This document shows positions 8,702 to 17,445 of a DNA stretch of 64,000 nucleotides, one piece after another (the first letter of the stretch is position 1; each line of letters begins with the position of its first letter). The DNA comes from JANQRZ01 sp965215165. Its GTDB lineage: Bacteria; Bacteroidota; Rhodothermia; Rhodothermales; JANQRZ01. A model generated the notes under the pieces. The model was not told where the DNA came from and ran no database searches. It was given only the letters and a program-made list of their open reading frames with translations. Both the position numbers and the translations under genes were made by a program. Where the stretch lies: contig CBDCCX010000006.1 of NCBI GenBank assembly GCA_965215165.1, forward strand, positions 248,001 to 312,000. The letters run 5' to 3'.

Positions 8702-8810
8702 AGAGGATAGAGGATAGAGGATAGAGTAAGCTGGATAAGGTACATACCGGGACGCACGACCGCGTAGGGGCGCAGCGGTGCTGCGCCCGAGGGGTAGCAC
8801 CGCTGTCTCG
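8702..8810. repeat. GAGGATAGAGG words plus GTAGGGGC palindrome upstream of glpK
   Basis: Directly upstream of the glpK start are three tandem AGAGGATAG units (8702-8728), the same word used by the paired-arm element at 26766. At 8764-8788 is GTAGGGGCGCAGCGGTGCTGCGCCC, a palindrome of the family seen at 5367 and 11566, followed by a second GGGGTAGCACCGCTG stretch. A TATGTTC word at 8879-8885 may be the -10 of the divergent gene at 8909. Confidence 0.5.
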
Positions 8811-8908
8811 CAGCAAGTCGTCGCCCAAGCTCCGGTGAACTCCCGGTGTGCGAGTTGACGCCGGTACGCGGCGCGCGGTATGTTCTGCGGCTCGCTTTGG
8901 ATTTCCCT

Positions 8909-9406
8909 ATGCGCCTCCTCCGGCATTATGTCGCGCAGCGCCTCGTCAGCTTCGCCCTCCTCGGGGGGCTCGGGCTGTGGCTCGTCGCGCCCGCCACGGG
9001 GGCCGCGCGGCCGGTGGGTTTCGACGCGCCGCCGCACGTGGAGGCCGCCTTCGAGCAGGCGCTCGCGGCGGCCGACGGCACGCCCGAGGCGTTCGTCGCG
9101 GCCTTCGCCGAAGCCCTCGGCGCGGACCCCAACTTGGCACCGCTGCTCGACGAGCACGGCGGCACCGAGGCGCTGCTCGCCGTTTTGTACGGCCAGCTCC
9201 TGCGTGCCTTCGGCCACGAGCGCGGCGTCGAAGCCGCCCCCGCCCCGCCCGTCGCGGCTCCGAGTGGAGCCTCGCCTAGCGCCGCCTGGACGCACCGCGC
9301 GTCGGCGGCGGTCCTGACCCCAGCGACGCTGACGCCGCGCCTCGCGCCCGGCCGACTCGCCGTTCCGCTCGCCGTGCTGTCGTCGGCGCAGCCGCTCGGC
9401 CCCTAG
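8909..9406 (+). CDS. hypothetical secreted protein
   Basis: I do not recognise the family. The 165-aa product starts MRLLRHYVAQRLVSF and has a hydrophobic segment ending PATGAAR, consistent with a Sec signal peptide. The mature part has an Ala/Glu-rich helical region (residues about 35-95) and an Ala/Pro-rich C terminus. It lies alone between divergent glpK and secD. ATG 8909 was preferred to ATG 8846 because it places the signal peptide at the N terminus. Confidence 0.5.
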   Translation: MRLLRHYVAQRLVSFALLGGLGLWLVAPATGAARPVGFDAPPHVEAAFEQALAAADGTPEAFVAAFAEALGADPNLAPLLDEHGGTEALLAVLYGQLLRAFGHERGVEAAPAPPVAAPSGASPSAAWTHRASAAVLTPATLTPRLAPGRLAVPLAVLSSAQPLGP

Positions 9407-9543
9407 CCGACGCCCTCGTCCTTCGCCGGCCGTCTGCCGGTGGCCTTCGCCTGCGCGCCGTGCGCAGGCGGCCCTCGTTCGGGAAGCGGTGCGCTTCCTC
9501 GGGACCTCCGTCCCGGACCTTCGACCCCAGACTCTGGACTCTC

Positions 9544-11559
9544 ATGCAAGAAAACGGATTCAAGATCTTCGTCACCCTCGCCTTCCTGGCGCTCTCGCTC
9601 TGGTACCTCGTCCCGACCTTCCAGAACCAATTCACCGAGTCGCGGATCGACGACCTCCCCGAGGACGAGCGCGAGGTCTACCTCAACGACAACTACACCG
9701 AGATCCGCGACGTGCGCGAGCGCGCCCTCAAGCTCGGCCTCGACCTGCAGGGCGGGATGCACGTCACCCTCGAGGTGCGGATGGACGCCCTCGTCCGTGC
9801 CCTCGCCACCGAAACCGACGCGGCCTTCGACCAGGCCCTCGCCACGGCGCGCGAGCAGGCCGACACGGGCGCCGACGACTTCGTAGACACCTTCATTGAC
9901 GTGTTCGAGGAGCAGGACTCGGCCGTCCGCCTGTCGCGCTACTTCCGAAGCACGAGTGCCGACATCACGCGCCGCTCCGAGAACGACGAGGTCGCCGCCT
10001 TCCTCCGCGCCGAGGCCGACGAGGCCGTGCAGCGCGCCGTCTCGATCGTCCGCGAGCGCGTCGACCGCTACGGCGTCAGCGAGCCGTCGATCCAGCGCCA
10101 GGGCTCGCGGCGGATCGTGGTGGAGCTGCCCGGCGTGGACGACCCGCAGCGCGTGCGCGACCTGCTGCGCGGCACGGCCCGCCTCGAGTTCCGCCTGATG
10201 GCCGAGCCGACCGAGCTGACCGCCGCCCGCAACCGCATCATCGCCTACTTCGACGCCGCCGGCACGGACGACCTCGACGACGACGCGCTCGACCAGGAGC
10301 TACTCGACGAGGGGGACGACTTCGACACCGAGGTGTTGGATGACGACCTGCTAGAGGACGACGACCTGGAGGACGATGAACTCGGCGAGGACGCGCTCGG
10401 CGAGGACGCGCTCGACGAGACCGACGCCCTCGCGGACGCCGACACCGGCGCGGCAAGCGTGGACGACCTGCTCGGCCTCGACGAGGACGCCGAGGAGATC
10501 GACAACGCCCTCTTGCGCGTGCTCTCGCCGCTCTCGGGCGAGAGCGTCATCTTCGGGGCCGTCGCCGAGCGCGACACCGCCGAGGCGGGCGCGCTCCTAC
10601 GTCGGCCCGAGGTGGTCGCGCTCCTGCCGCCCGGCATCCGGCTCCTCTACGACGCCAAGTCCGAGGCGCAGACCGAGACCGGCGACGACGTCTACTACCT
10701 CGTCGGCGTTCGCGGCGGCGACCCTGAGCTCACCGGCGAGGTCGTCACCGAAGCCGGGCCGAGCTTCGACCCGTACACCAACGAGCCGGAGATCTCGCTC
10801 ACGATGAACACCGAGGGCGCGCAGACCTGGAGCCGCCTCACCGGCGCGAACGTCGGCAAGCCCGTCGCCATCGTGCTCGACAACGCGGTCTACTCCCGCC
10901 CGACGATCATCGACAAGATCGCCGGCGGCCGGACGTCCATCACCGGCGTGACGCGGCTGGAGCAGGACGACGTGGTGACGGTCCTCAAGTCCGGTGCCCT
11001 CCCCGCGCCGGTGGACATCGTCGAGGAGCGGACGGTCGGTCCGAGCCTCGGGGCGGCGTCGATCCGGGCCGGGACGCTCTCGATCGTCATCGGGCTCTTG
11101 CTCGTGGCCGGCTTCATGGTCTTCTACTACCGCACGGCGGGCTTGGTGGCGAACCTCGCGCTGCTGCTCAACATCCTGTTCATCTTCGGGATTCTGGCGG
11201 CCTTCCGGGCGACGCTCACGCTCCCCGGCATCGCCGGCATCGTGCTGACGATCGGCATGGCGGTCGACGCCAACGTGCTCATCTTCGAGCGTGTCCGCGA
11301 GGAGATGGCGAGCGGCAAGACGCTCAAGGCCGCCATCGACGGCGGCTACGCCAAGGCCCTCTCCGCGATTGCCGACGCCAACATCACGACCTTCTTCGTC
11401 GGCGTGATCCTCTACAGCTTCGGCGTCGGCCCGATCCAGGGCTTCGCCGTGACCCTGATGGCCGGCATCCTGTCGTCGCTCTTCACGGCCATCGTCGTGA
11501 CGCGGATCGTGTTCGACTACTTCGCCGCCGAGCGCCGCAGCGTCGTCGCCTTCGGGTGA
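9544..11559 (+). CDS. secD: protein translocase subunit SecD with acidic insert
   Basis: SecD, with SecF, uses the proton or sodium gradient to complete Sec export. The 671-aa protein has TM1 (FKIFVTLAFLALSLWYLVP), LGLDLQGGMHVTLEV, a periplasmic P1 domain, and a C-terminal five-TM domain (TLSIVIGLLLVAGFMVFYY, GIVLTIGMAVDANVLIFERVREE). Residues about 240-323 are an Asp/Glu-dominated insert within the periplasmic region, absent from standard SecD. ATG 9544 gives the usual N terminus. It is followed by secF after 88 nt filled by two palindromic repeats. Confidence 0.95.
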   Translation: MQENGFKIFVTLAFLALSLWYLVPTFQNQFTESRIDDLPEDEREVYLNDNYTEIRDVRERALKLGLDLQGGMHVTLEVRMDALVRALATETDAAFDQALATAREQADTGADDFVDTFIDVFEEQDSAVRLSRYFRSTSADITRRSENDEVAAFLRAEADEAVQRAVSIVRERVDRYGVSEPSIQRQGSRRIVVELPGVDDPQRVRDLLRGTARLEFRLMAEPTELTAARNRIIAYFDAAGTDDLDDDALDQELLDEGDDFDTEVLDDDLLEDDDLEDDELGEDALGEDALDETDALADADTGAASVDDLLGLDEDAEEIDNALLRVLSPLSGESVIFGAVAERDTAEAGALLRRPEVVALLPPGIRLLYDAKSEAQTETGDDVYYLVGVRGGDPELTGEVVTEAGPSFDPYTNEPEISLTMNTEGAQTWSRLTGANVGKPVAIVLDNAVYSRPTIIDKIAGGRTSITGVTRLEQDDVVTVLKSGALPAPVDIVEERTVGPSLGAASIRAGTLSIVIGLLLVAGFMVFYYRTAGLVANLALLLNILFIFGILAAFRATLTLPGIAGIVLTIGMAVDANVLIFERVREEMASGKTLKAAIDGGYAKALSAIADANITTFFVGVILYSFGVGPIQGFAVTLMAGILSSLFTAIVVTRIVFDYFAAERRSVVAFG

Positions 11560-11565
11560 CCTCTT

Positions 11566-11630
11566 GTACGGGCGACCGGCCGGTCGCCCCTACCTCCATT
11601 CTGTTCGGGCGCACGGCCGTGCGCCCCTAC
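11566..11630. repeat. tandem pair of 28-bp GCGCCCCTAC palindromes
   Basis: Two 28-bp near-perfect palindromes fill the secD-secF gap. 11566-11593 has core GGGCGACCGGCCGGTCGCCC and 11603-11630 has core GGGCGCACGGCCGTGCGCCC. Both end CCTAC, both start GT or GTT, and they are separated by 9 nt. Cores differ while the outer frame is kept, as for REP/palindromic unit families. Confidence 0.7.
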
Positions 11631-11647
11631 GTCGACCCACCGATACC

Positions 11648-12568
11648 ATGCGCATTTTCGAAAACGCCGACTACGACTTTATCGGCAGACGCAAGACTGC
11701 CTACCTCATCTCCGGCACGCTGCTCGTCCTGAGCCTGCTCTCGCTCGTCACGCGCGGGCTCGAGACCGGCATCGACTTCCAGGGCGGCACCGAGTTCGTG
11801 ATCGAGACCGGCGAGGCGCTGCCGATCCCCGGCGTCCGCGACGCGCTCGCGGGCGCGCTCGGGGCCACGCCCGAGGTCAAGACCTACGACAACGCCGAGA
11901 CGCTGCTGATCCGCACGACCGCCGGCGGCGACGTCGACGCGATCCAGGCCGGGGCCGTCGCCGCGCTCCAGGGCGCGTACCCGCAGGCTCGGCTCGACGT
12001 GGTCAAGATCGACTCGGTCGGCCCGCGCTTCGCCGACGACCTCAAGCGCGGCGCGATGTGGGCCGTCATCGCCTCCCTCCTCGTGATCTTCCTCTACATC
12101 ACGCTCCGCTTCGAGTGGCGGTTCTCGGCCGGAGCCGTGGCCGCGCTCACGCACGACGTCATCATCACCCTCGGCATCTTCTCGATGTTTCACCACCTGC
12201 TGCCGTTCTCGCTCCAGATCGACCAGGCCATCATCGCGGCGCTCCTCACGATCGTCGGCTACTCGCTCAACGACACGGTCGTCGTGTTCGACCGCATCCG
12301 CGAGTTCACGAACCTGTTCAAGACCGAGCCCTACGCCCAGGTCGTCGACCGCTCGATCAACTCGACGCTCTCGCGCACGCTCGTCACCTCGGGGACGACG
12401 CTGATCGTGGTGCTGACGCTCTTCATCTTCGGCGGTGAGGTGCTGCGCGGCTTCGCCTTCGCGCTCCTCGTCGGCATCGCGGTGGGGACGTACTCGTCGA
12501 TCTTCGTCGCCTCGCCCGTCTTGGTGGAGCTCAAGGAGCGGGCGCTGCGCCAGGGAGCGAGCCGATGA
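11648..12568 (+). CDS. secF: protein translocase subunit SecF
   Basis: SecF is the membrane partner of SecD. The 306-aa protein has TM1 (TAYLISGTLLVLSLLSLV), the ETGIDFQGGTEFVIE motif, and a six-TM organisation with TIVGYSLNDTVVVFDRIRE and SRTLVTSGTTLIVVLTLFIFGG. I chose ATG 11648 (MRIFENADYDFIGRRK); the upstream in-frame ATG would translate the palindromes. Separate SecD and SecF genes are seen here rather than a fusion. Confidence 0.96.
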   Translation: MRIFENADYDFIGRRKTAYLISGTLLVLSLLSLVTRGLETGIDFQGGTEFVIETGEALPIPGVRDALAGALGATPEVKTYDNAETLLIRTTAGGDVDAIQAGAVAALQGAYPQARLDVVKIDSVGPRFADDLKRGAMWAVIASLLVIFLYITLRFEWRFSAGAVAALTHDVIITLGIFSMFHHLLPFSLQIDQAIIAALLTIVGYSLNDTVVVFDRIREFTNLFKTEPYAQVVDRSINSTLSRTLVTSGTTLIVVLTLFIFGGEVLRGFAFALLVGIAVGTYSSIFVASPVLVELKERALRQGASR

Positions 12569-12592
12569 TGGACTGATTGGGTGGTTGTTGCA

Positions 12593-12599
12593 TACCTTG
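12593..12599 (+). promoter_or_regulatory. putative -10-like element for STAS gene
   Basis: TACCTTG lies 48 nt before ATG 12647 and matches the TAnCTTG word seen before other genes here. No convincing -35 is visible. Confidence 0.3.
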
Positions 12600-12646
12600 C
12601 AGCGCCGCTCGGTCCCCCCTCGCCAACCACCCGACACAAAGACGCC

Positions 12647-13003
12647 ATGCGATTCAAAACCGAAGAGCGCTACAACGCCGTCGTCCTCCAGCTCAAAGGC
12701 GACGTGATGGGCGGCCCGGACGGCGCGAAGCTGCACGACCAGCTCCGCGAGCTCAAGGAGGCCGGCCAGCAGAACCTGGTCATCGACCTCTCGAAGGTTC
12801 GCTTCATGAACTCGAGCGGGCTGGGCATGCTTATCGGCGGCCTCGCGACCATGCGCAACGCCGGCGGCGACCTCCGCCTCGCCAACGCCACCGACCGCAT
12901 CCAGTCGCTGCTGATGATCGCCAAGCTGCTGACCGTCTTCAAGCACTTCGACTCGGTCGACGAGGCCGTCGAGAGCTACAACGAGGAGCCGGCCGAGGGC
13001 TGA
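12647..13003 (+). CDS. STAS-domain anti-sigma factor antagonist
   Basis: The 118-aa product is a single STAS domain of the SpoIIAA/RsbV kind, which in that family is switched by serine phosphorylation and binds an anti-sigma factor. The regulatory loop reads RFMNSSGLGMLIGG, with S56/S57 as candidate phosphosites; the usual Asp before the first Ser is Asn here. No partner kinase or phosphatase lies adjacent, so the partner is unknown. A strong terminator follows at 13036. Confidence 0.85.
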   Translation: MRFKTEERYNAVVLQLKGDVMGGPDGAKLHDQLRELKEAGQQNLVIDLSKVRFMNSSGLGMLIGGLATMRNAGGDLRLANATDRIQSLLMIAKLLTVFKHFDSVDEAVESYNEEPAEG

Positions 13004-13035
13004 GCCAGGGCTGAGCCTCCGCATCCATCCGTTCG

Positions 13036-13075
13036 GCGAAGGCAGCGAGGCCCGGCCCCGCTGCCTTCGCTTTTT
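13036..13075 (+). terminator. rho-independent terminator after STAS gene
   Basis: A perfect 12-bp stem (GCGAAGGCAGCG / CGCTGCCTTCGC) with an 11-nt loop is followed by TTTTT. It lies 33 nt past the STAS stop codon. Confidence 0.9.
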
Positions 13076-13107
13076 GACCCCCTGCTTTTCTCGCCCACGC
13101 TCGAAAA

Positions 13108-13181
13108 GCTGTTCCCCCTTCAAGGGGGACAGTTCGGTGCCGCCGGGAGCGTCGTGACCGCAAACCGAACGGGGGGTCCTC
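13108..13181. repeat. CCCCCTT/AAGGGGG repeat element, copy 1
   Basis: Reads TGTTCCCCCTTCAAGGGGGACAG (bases split: CCCCCTT, CA, AGGGGGA), then TTCGGTG, a variable centre, and ACCGAACGGGGGGTC. The TTCGGT/ACCGAA parts are inverted around the centre. A similar arrangement occurs at 43267-43335. It lies directly upstream of purA. Confidence 0.5.
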
Positions 13182-13193
13182 AACCGTCAAGCC

Positions 13194-14501
13194 ATGCCAG
13201 TTACAATCGTCATCGGCAGCCAGTGGGGCGACGAGGGGAAAGGCAAGATCGTCGACCTCCTCGCGCCCGACGTGGACATCGTCGCCCGCTACCAGGGCGG
13301 CGCGAATGCCGGCCACACGATCGTGTGGGACGACGGCGCGGGCAACACGCGCCAGTTCGTCCTCCACCTCGTCCCGAGCGGCATCTTCCACCCCGCGACG
13401 ACGTGCGTGATCGGCAACGGCGTGGTCATCGACCCCGTCGCGCTGATGGAGGAGATTCGGACCATCCAGGAGCTGGGGTTCGAGGTCGAGGGACGGCTGT
13501 TCATCAGCCACAACGCCCACCTCATCATGCCCTACCACAAGGCCGTCGAGCAGGCGCGCGAGCGCTACCGCGACGCCGGGGCCATCGGCACCACGGGCAG
13601 GGGCATCGGACCAGCCTACGTCGACAAGTTCGCCCGCACCGGCATCCGGGTCGTCGACCTCCTCGACCGCGACGTGCTGCGCCGCAAGCTCAAGGACGCC
13701 ATCGACGAGAAGAACGCGCTCCTGCGCGGGGTGTATGACGCCGAGACGCTCGACGTGGACGCCATCATCGACGAGTACGTCGCCTTCGACCAGGCCATCG
13801 ACCCGTTCGTCAAGAACACGACCGAGTACCTCAACGCGGCACTCAAGGAGGGGAAACGGGTCCTGGCCGAGGGGGCCCAGGGCAGCCTCCTGGATGTCGA
13901 CTTCGGGACCTATCCGTTCGTGACGAGCAGCCACCCGACGGCCGGCGGCTGCTGCACCGGGCTCGGCGTCCCGCCAACGGCCGTCGACCGCGTGATCGGC
14001 ATTGTCAAGGCGTACTCGACCCGCGTCGGGAACGGCCCCTTCCCGACCGAGCTCGACGGCGACGCTGAACACGATCCTGCGGGCATCGGCCAGGCGCTCC
14101 GCGACGTCGGGCACGAGTACGGCGCGACGACCGGCCGCCCCCGGCGCTGCGGCTGGCTCGACCTGGTCGCGCTCCGCTACACGGCCACGCTGAACGGCTT
14201 CACCGACCTGGCGGTCACCAAGCTCGACGTGCTCGCCGGGCTGGACGAGCTCAAGGTCTGCACCCGCTACCGGATCGGCGGCAAGGAGACCGACCGCTTC
14301 CCGAACGACCTCGCTACGCTCGAGCGCGCCGAGCCGGTCTACGAACCCTTCGCCGGCTTCGGCGACCTGAGCGCCATCGAGGCCGTCGACGGCCTGCCAG
14401 ATGCCGCGCAGACCTACCTCGCCTTCATCTCCGATTTCCTCGACGTGCCGATCACGACGGTCTCGACCGGCCCGAAGCGGTCGGAGACGCTGCGCGTCTG
14501 A
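13194..14501 (+). CDS. purA: adenylosuccinate synthetase
   Basis: PurA makes adenylosuccinate from IMP, aspartate and GTP in AMP synthesis. The 435-aa protein has the P-loop GSQWGDEGKGKIVD near the N terminus, GGANAGHTIV, the IMP loop TTGRGIGPAYVDK, GAQGSLLDVDFGTYPFVTSS, and TTGRPRRCGWLDLV. Length is normal. ATG 13194 gives the canonical MPVTIVIGSQWGDEGKG start. It lies alone after the repeat element; the next gene is a low-confidence lipoprotein. Confidence 0.97.
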   Translation: MPVTIVIGSQWGDEGKGKIVDLLAPDVDIVARYQGGANAGHTIVWDDGAGNTRQFVLHLVPSGIFHPATTCVIGNGVVIDPVALMEEIRTIQELGFEVEGRLFISHNAHLIMPYHKAVEQARERYRDAGAIGTTGRGIGPAYVDKFARTGIRVVDLLDRDVLRRKLKDAIDEKNALLRGVYDAETLDVDAIIDEYVAFDQAIDPFVKNTTEYLNAALKEGKRVLAEGAQGSLLDVDFGTYPFVTSSHPTAGGCCTGLGVPPTAVDRVIGIVKAYSTRVGNGPFPTELDGDAEHDPAGIGQALRDVGHEYGATTGRPRRCGWLDLVALRYTATLNGFTDLAVTKLDVLAGLDELKVCTRYRIGGKETDRFPNDLATLERAEPVYEPFAGFGDLSAIEAVDGLPDAAQTYLAFISDFLDVPITTVSTGPKRSETLRV

Positions 14502-14530
14502 GGATGGGAAGAGCGGAAGAGGGGAAGCGT

Positions 14531-15196
14531 TTGCGGCACGTCGCCTGTTTTACGCTGGCGCTCGCACTCGGCGGATGCGTGGCGGAGCGTGTTGTGTTTG
14601 AGCAGCCGGTGGCTGGGCGCTACACGAGTTGCGCTGGTCCGTTCGGTCCATGTCTGCGTTTAGATCTTCGCTCGGACGGGGCATTCCGGCTCACAGATTA
14701 CTACCGCAATCCCGATCCGAGTTGGACACCAACCGTGGGGAGTATTTACACATGCGGGACGTGGTATTGGGCTGGACCTGAGAGACTCCGTATGGAGGTT
14801 CCGACGGAGTCGCGCGTCACATCCATCGAGCGTGGAGCCTGTTCGGACAGTTTGCGCTTGCGTGTTGTGAATCATTGTGGATACACATTTCCTGGATACT
14901 ACGTGGAGGTTGGTGACACGACGCTCGTCGCTGGGAGTGAAGGCTGGATCACAGTGCCGAAGCGAGGAAACCCCACGGTGAGTTATCCAGGTCATGTTCC
15001 TCTCGGTTTAGAACGAGAAATGGGAGCGGCTTGCGAGATGCAGGTCCTGCTCGCACCACCAGCAATTGACCGGGTCGGGGCAGAGTGGCGTATCCGAGAC
15101 GAGACGATCTGGATTCCGACTAGCTCTGCTTATTGGCTTGATGAGTGGCCGCTGCGCCGAGTGGGGCCGCCGGTAACGAGATTCTGGGGGTTATGA
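14531..15196 (+). CDS. putative lipoprotein, family not recognised
   Basis: The product has a hydrophobic leader and a lipobox (TLALALGGC), so it is probably lipid-anchored. The rest is Cys-, Trp- and Tyr-containing (YTSCAGPFGPC, CGTWYWAGPERL, VVNHCGYTFPGYYVEVG) with beta-type spacing. I do not recognise the domain. TTG 14531 was chosen because it gives a short leader after GAGGGG; an in-frame ATG at 14504 would start inside a repeat arm. Base composition is clearly more A+T-rich than its neighbours. Matching repeat arms flank the gene (14506-14526 and 15231-15258). Confidence 0.5.
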   Translation: MRHVACFTLALALGGCVAERVVFEQPVAGRYTSCAGPFGPCLRLDLRSDGAFRLTDYYRNPDPSWTPTVGSIYTCGTWYWAGPERLRMEVPTESRVTSIERGACSDSLRLRVVNHCGYTFPGYYVEVGDTTLVAGSEGWITVPKRGNPTVSYPGHVPLGLEREMGAACEMQVLLAPPAIDRVGAEWRIRDETIWIPTSSAYWLDEWPLRRVGPPVTRFWGL

Positions 15197-15230
15197 GTTC
15201 GACTGAGCGAGAGGGTAGAGGCAACCCTAT

Positions 15231-15258
15231 CTTCCGCTCTTCCGCTCTTCCGTTCGTC
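15231..15258. repeat. right arm of split micro-repeat (CTTCCGCTCTTCCG class)
   Basis: CTTCCGCTCTTCCG words here are the complement of GGAAGAGCGGAAGAGGGG at 14506-14526. The pair resembles the other intergenic paired-arm elements, except that the arms are about 700 bp apart and enclose the lipoprotein gene. A TATCTTC word at 15228 may be a -10 for the kinase. Confidence 0.5.
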
Positions 15259-15263
15259 CGCTC

Positions 15264-16649
15264 GTGAAAGCCTACCGCACGTCTGTCAAAATCAAGCTCG
15301 GCCTCATCGTGGCGGCGGTGGGGATCGCGGTGGCGTCGCTGTGGTACACGAACGCGCTGGCGAACCGGCTGATGCGGCAGGAGCAGCAAGCCATCCGGCT
15401 GTGGGCGCGCGCCATCGAGTACCAGACGCAGGTCGACTCGGAGAACCCGTACCAGGAGGCGTTCGGCCAGCTCGAGCGGCTTCTCGCTGAGCCCGGCACC
15501 GAGCTGTCGCGCCGCCGGGCCGACTCGCTGCGGGCGGCACTGCGGTGGGCGCGGTCGATGCCGCCCTCGGACGAGATCAACTTCGTCTTCAACGAGATCG
15601 TCCAGCCCGAGCGCTTCTACGTCCCGGCGATCATCACCGACACGACGCTCGCCTACGTCATCACGAGCCGCAACGTGGCCGTGGACTCGGCGCTGACGCA
15701 GCGCGAGATCGACGCGGCGCTCCTGGCCGAGGCCGTCGTCTTCGACGCCATCCACCCGCCGATCCGGCTCGACCTCGGCGACGGCCTCGACGTGCAGCTC
15801 ATCCACTACGGCGAGAGCGCGACCGTCCGCACGCTGCGGTGGTTCCCGTTCGTGCAGTTCCTCTTCGTCGGGCTCTTCATCCTGGTCGGCTACCTTGGGT
15901 TCAGCTACGTCCGCCGCAGCGAGCAGTCGAGCCTGTGGGTCGGGATGGCGAAGGAGGCGGCGCACCAGCTCGGCACGCCGATCTCGAGCATCATGGGCTG
16001 GATCGAGCTGCTCCGCGTCGGCGATGCGGTCGAGAACGAGGAGGTGGCGGACGAGCTGGAGAAGGACGTGAGCCGGCTTCACCGCGTGGCGGACCGCTTC
16101 CAGAAGATCGGCTCGGTGCCGGCACTCGACGCGCAGCCGCTGGCCGCCATCGTCGACGGGGTGGCCGACTACGTCCGCCGCCGCCTGCCCTCGGCCGGCC
16201 GCCGCGTCCGGCTCGAGGTGGATGTGCCGCCGGACCTGTGGGTGTCGGCCAACCGCGAGCTGTTCGAGTGGGTCATCGAGAACCTGCTCAAGAACGCGCT
16301 CGACGCGATGGAGGGCGCGCCGGGCACGATCACCGTCACCGGCACCCGGACGGCGGGCCGGGCCATCGCGCTCGACGTGCGCGACACCGGCCGGGGCATC
16401 GAGCGCAGCGCGGCGCGCCACGTCTTCCGGCCGGGCTTCTCGACCAAGCAGCGCGGGTGGGGCCTCGGGCTCAGCCTCGCCAAGCGGATCGTCGAGGACT
16501 ACCACGGTGGCACGCTCACCCTGGCCGAGACGCGTCCCGGCGAGGGCACCACCTTCCGCATCGTCCTCGCCGAAGCCGCGCCCACGGCCGACCCGGAGTC
16601 GCCCGCGCCCCTCCCCGCCGAGACGTATCAGCCGAGGCCGACGGCATGA
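15264..16649 (+). CDS. membrane sensor histidine kinase
   Basis: The 461-aa product has TM1 at about residues 10-30, an extracytoplasmic sensor region of about 170 residues, TM2 (FVQFLFVGLFILVGYLGFSY), then a kinase core. The H-box is AKEAAHQLGTPISSIMGW with His234, followed by the N box (ENLLKNALDAMEG), G1 (DTGRGIE) and G2 (GWGLGLSLAKRIVEDYHGG). There is no evident HAMP and no adjacent response regulator, so it is an orphan kinase and its signal is unknown. GTG 15264 is the start, directly after the repeat arm. Confidence 0.9.
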   Translation: MKAYRTSVKIKLGLIVAAVGIAVASLWYTNALANRLMRQEQQAIRLWARAIEYQTQVDSENPYQEAFGQLERLLAEPGTELSRRRADSLRAALRWARSMPPSDEINFVFNEIVQPERFYVPAIITDTTLAYVITSRNVAVDSALTQREIDAALLAEAVVFDAIHPPIRLDLGDGLDVQLIHYGESATVRTLRWFPFVQFLFVGLFILVGYLGFSYVRRSEQSSLWVGMAKEAAHQLGTPISSIMGWIELLRVGDAVENEEVADELEKDVSRLHRVADRFQKIGSVPALDAQPLAAIVDGVADYVRRRLPSAGRRVRLEVDVPPDLWVSANRELFEWVIENLLKNALDAMEGAPGTITVTGTRTAGRAIALDVRDTGRGIERSAARHVFRPGFSTKQRGWGLGLSLAKRIVEDYHGGTLTLAETRPGEGTTFRIVLAEAAPTADPESPAPLPAETYQPRPTA

Positions 16650-16670
16650 CTAAGCGCAGAAATACCGAAC

Positions 16671-17381
16671 ATGGATAGAAGGCCCAGGCCGTCCCTCACG
16701 AACCTATGTCTCCTCTGGGTCTGTCTATTCTCTGTGCCGAGCGTTCTCGCGCAGCCAGCCTCCGATGTAGAGGCGGGTGCCGACACTCTGAAGTCTAGAC
16801 ACCGTGGCCTGATCGTTGGTGGAGGTTACCTCGTTGCGGTGTCGCACGGTGAGTTTGGCGAGGTGGCAGAGAGCCTGCATGGGGGAGGAGGCCTATTCGT
16901 AGGAATACAGGGCGAGCGTATCGCGCTCGGCATCGACGTCGCCGGGTTTACTCTGAGCCGCCGTCGCGAGCAGGTCCGACTCGAATCCGGTCCTAGCGTG
17001 GAGCTCGAGACCACGACTGACTTCGCCCGCGTCGCCCTGTTCGGTCGCTACGGTCCTCGCTTTGGCAGCTTCTACCCTCACGTCGAGGTGCTTGCTGGCG
17101 TGCATGTGCTCACGACCGAGACAACGCTCGCGGGCGCTGCGCCCGACGCTGAGGGCGACCGAGAGAAGCTGTCGTTCGCTCCTGCAATCGGGGGCGGCGT
17201 CGGCGTGATGTTGGAAGCGGAGCGCGTGCCTCTCGGCTTTTTCCTGCGAGGGCACGTTACGCTCGGCGGCACAGCCCCTTACCTACTCTTCGACGAGGAG
17301 GTAGGGCGGTTTGTCGAGCGTTCCTCGTCTACGACGACGCTAACGCTTAGCTTCGGCGTACTCTTCTATCCGTTTTTCTGA
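16671..17381 (+). CDS. outer-membrane beta-barrel protein, putative
   Basis: The 236-aa product has a signal peptide ending PSVLAQPA, then alternating glycine/aromatic strands (GLIVGGGYLVAVSHG, ALGIDVAGFTLSRRR, FARVALFGRYGPRFG) and the terminal LSFGVLFYPFF with C-terminal Phe. These are features of small OmpA/OmpW-like barrels. No specific family is recognised. It follows the histidine kinase by 21 nt and may be co-transcribed. Confidence 0.65.
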   Translation: MDRRPRPSLTNLCLLWVCLFSVPSVLAQPASDVEAGADTLKSRHRGLIVGGGYLVAVSHGEFGEVAESLHGGGGLFVGIQGERIALGIDVAGFTLSRRREQVRLESGPSVELETTTDFARVALFGRYGPRFGSFYPHVEVLAGVHVLTTETTLAGAAPDAEGDREKLSFAPAIGGGVGVMLEAERVPLGFFLRGHVTLGGTAPYLLFDEEVGRFVERSSSTTTLTLSFGVLFYPFF

Positions 17382-17445
17382 CCGGTTGAGGTCGTGACTG
17401 AACGCTGGTCGAGCGTACTCGGCAGCATTCGGCTGGGGGACGTCG

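Noticed and set aside
7221..8828. 535-residue frame antisense-side shadow of glpK
   Set aside because: Composition is Arg/Ala-rich with no motif; the GlpK frame contains all family motifs.
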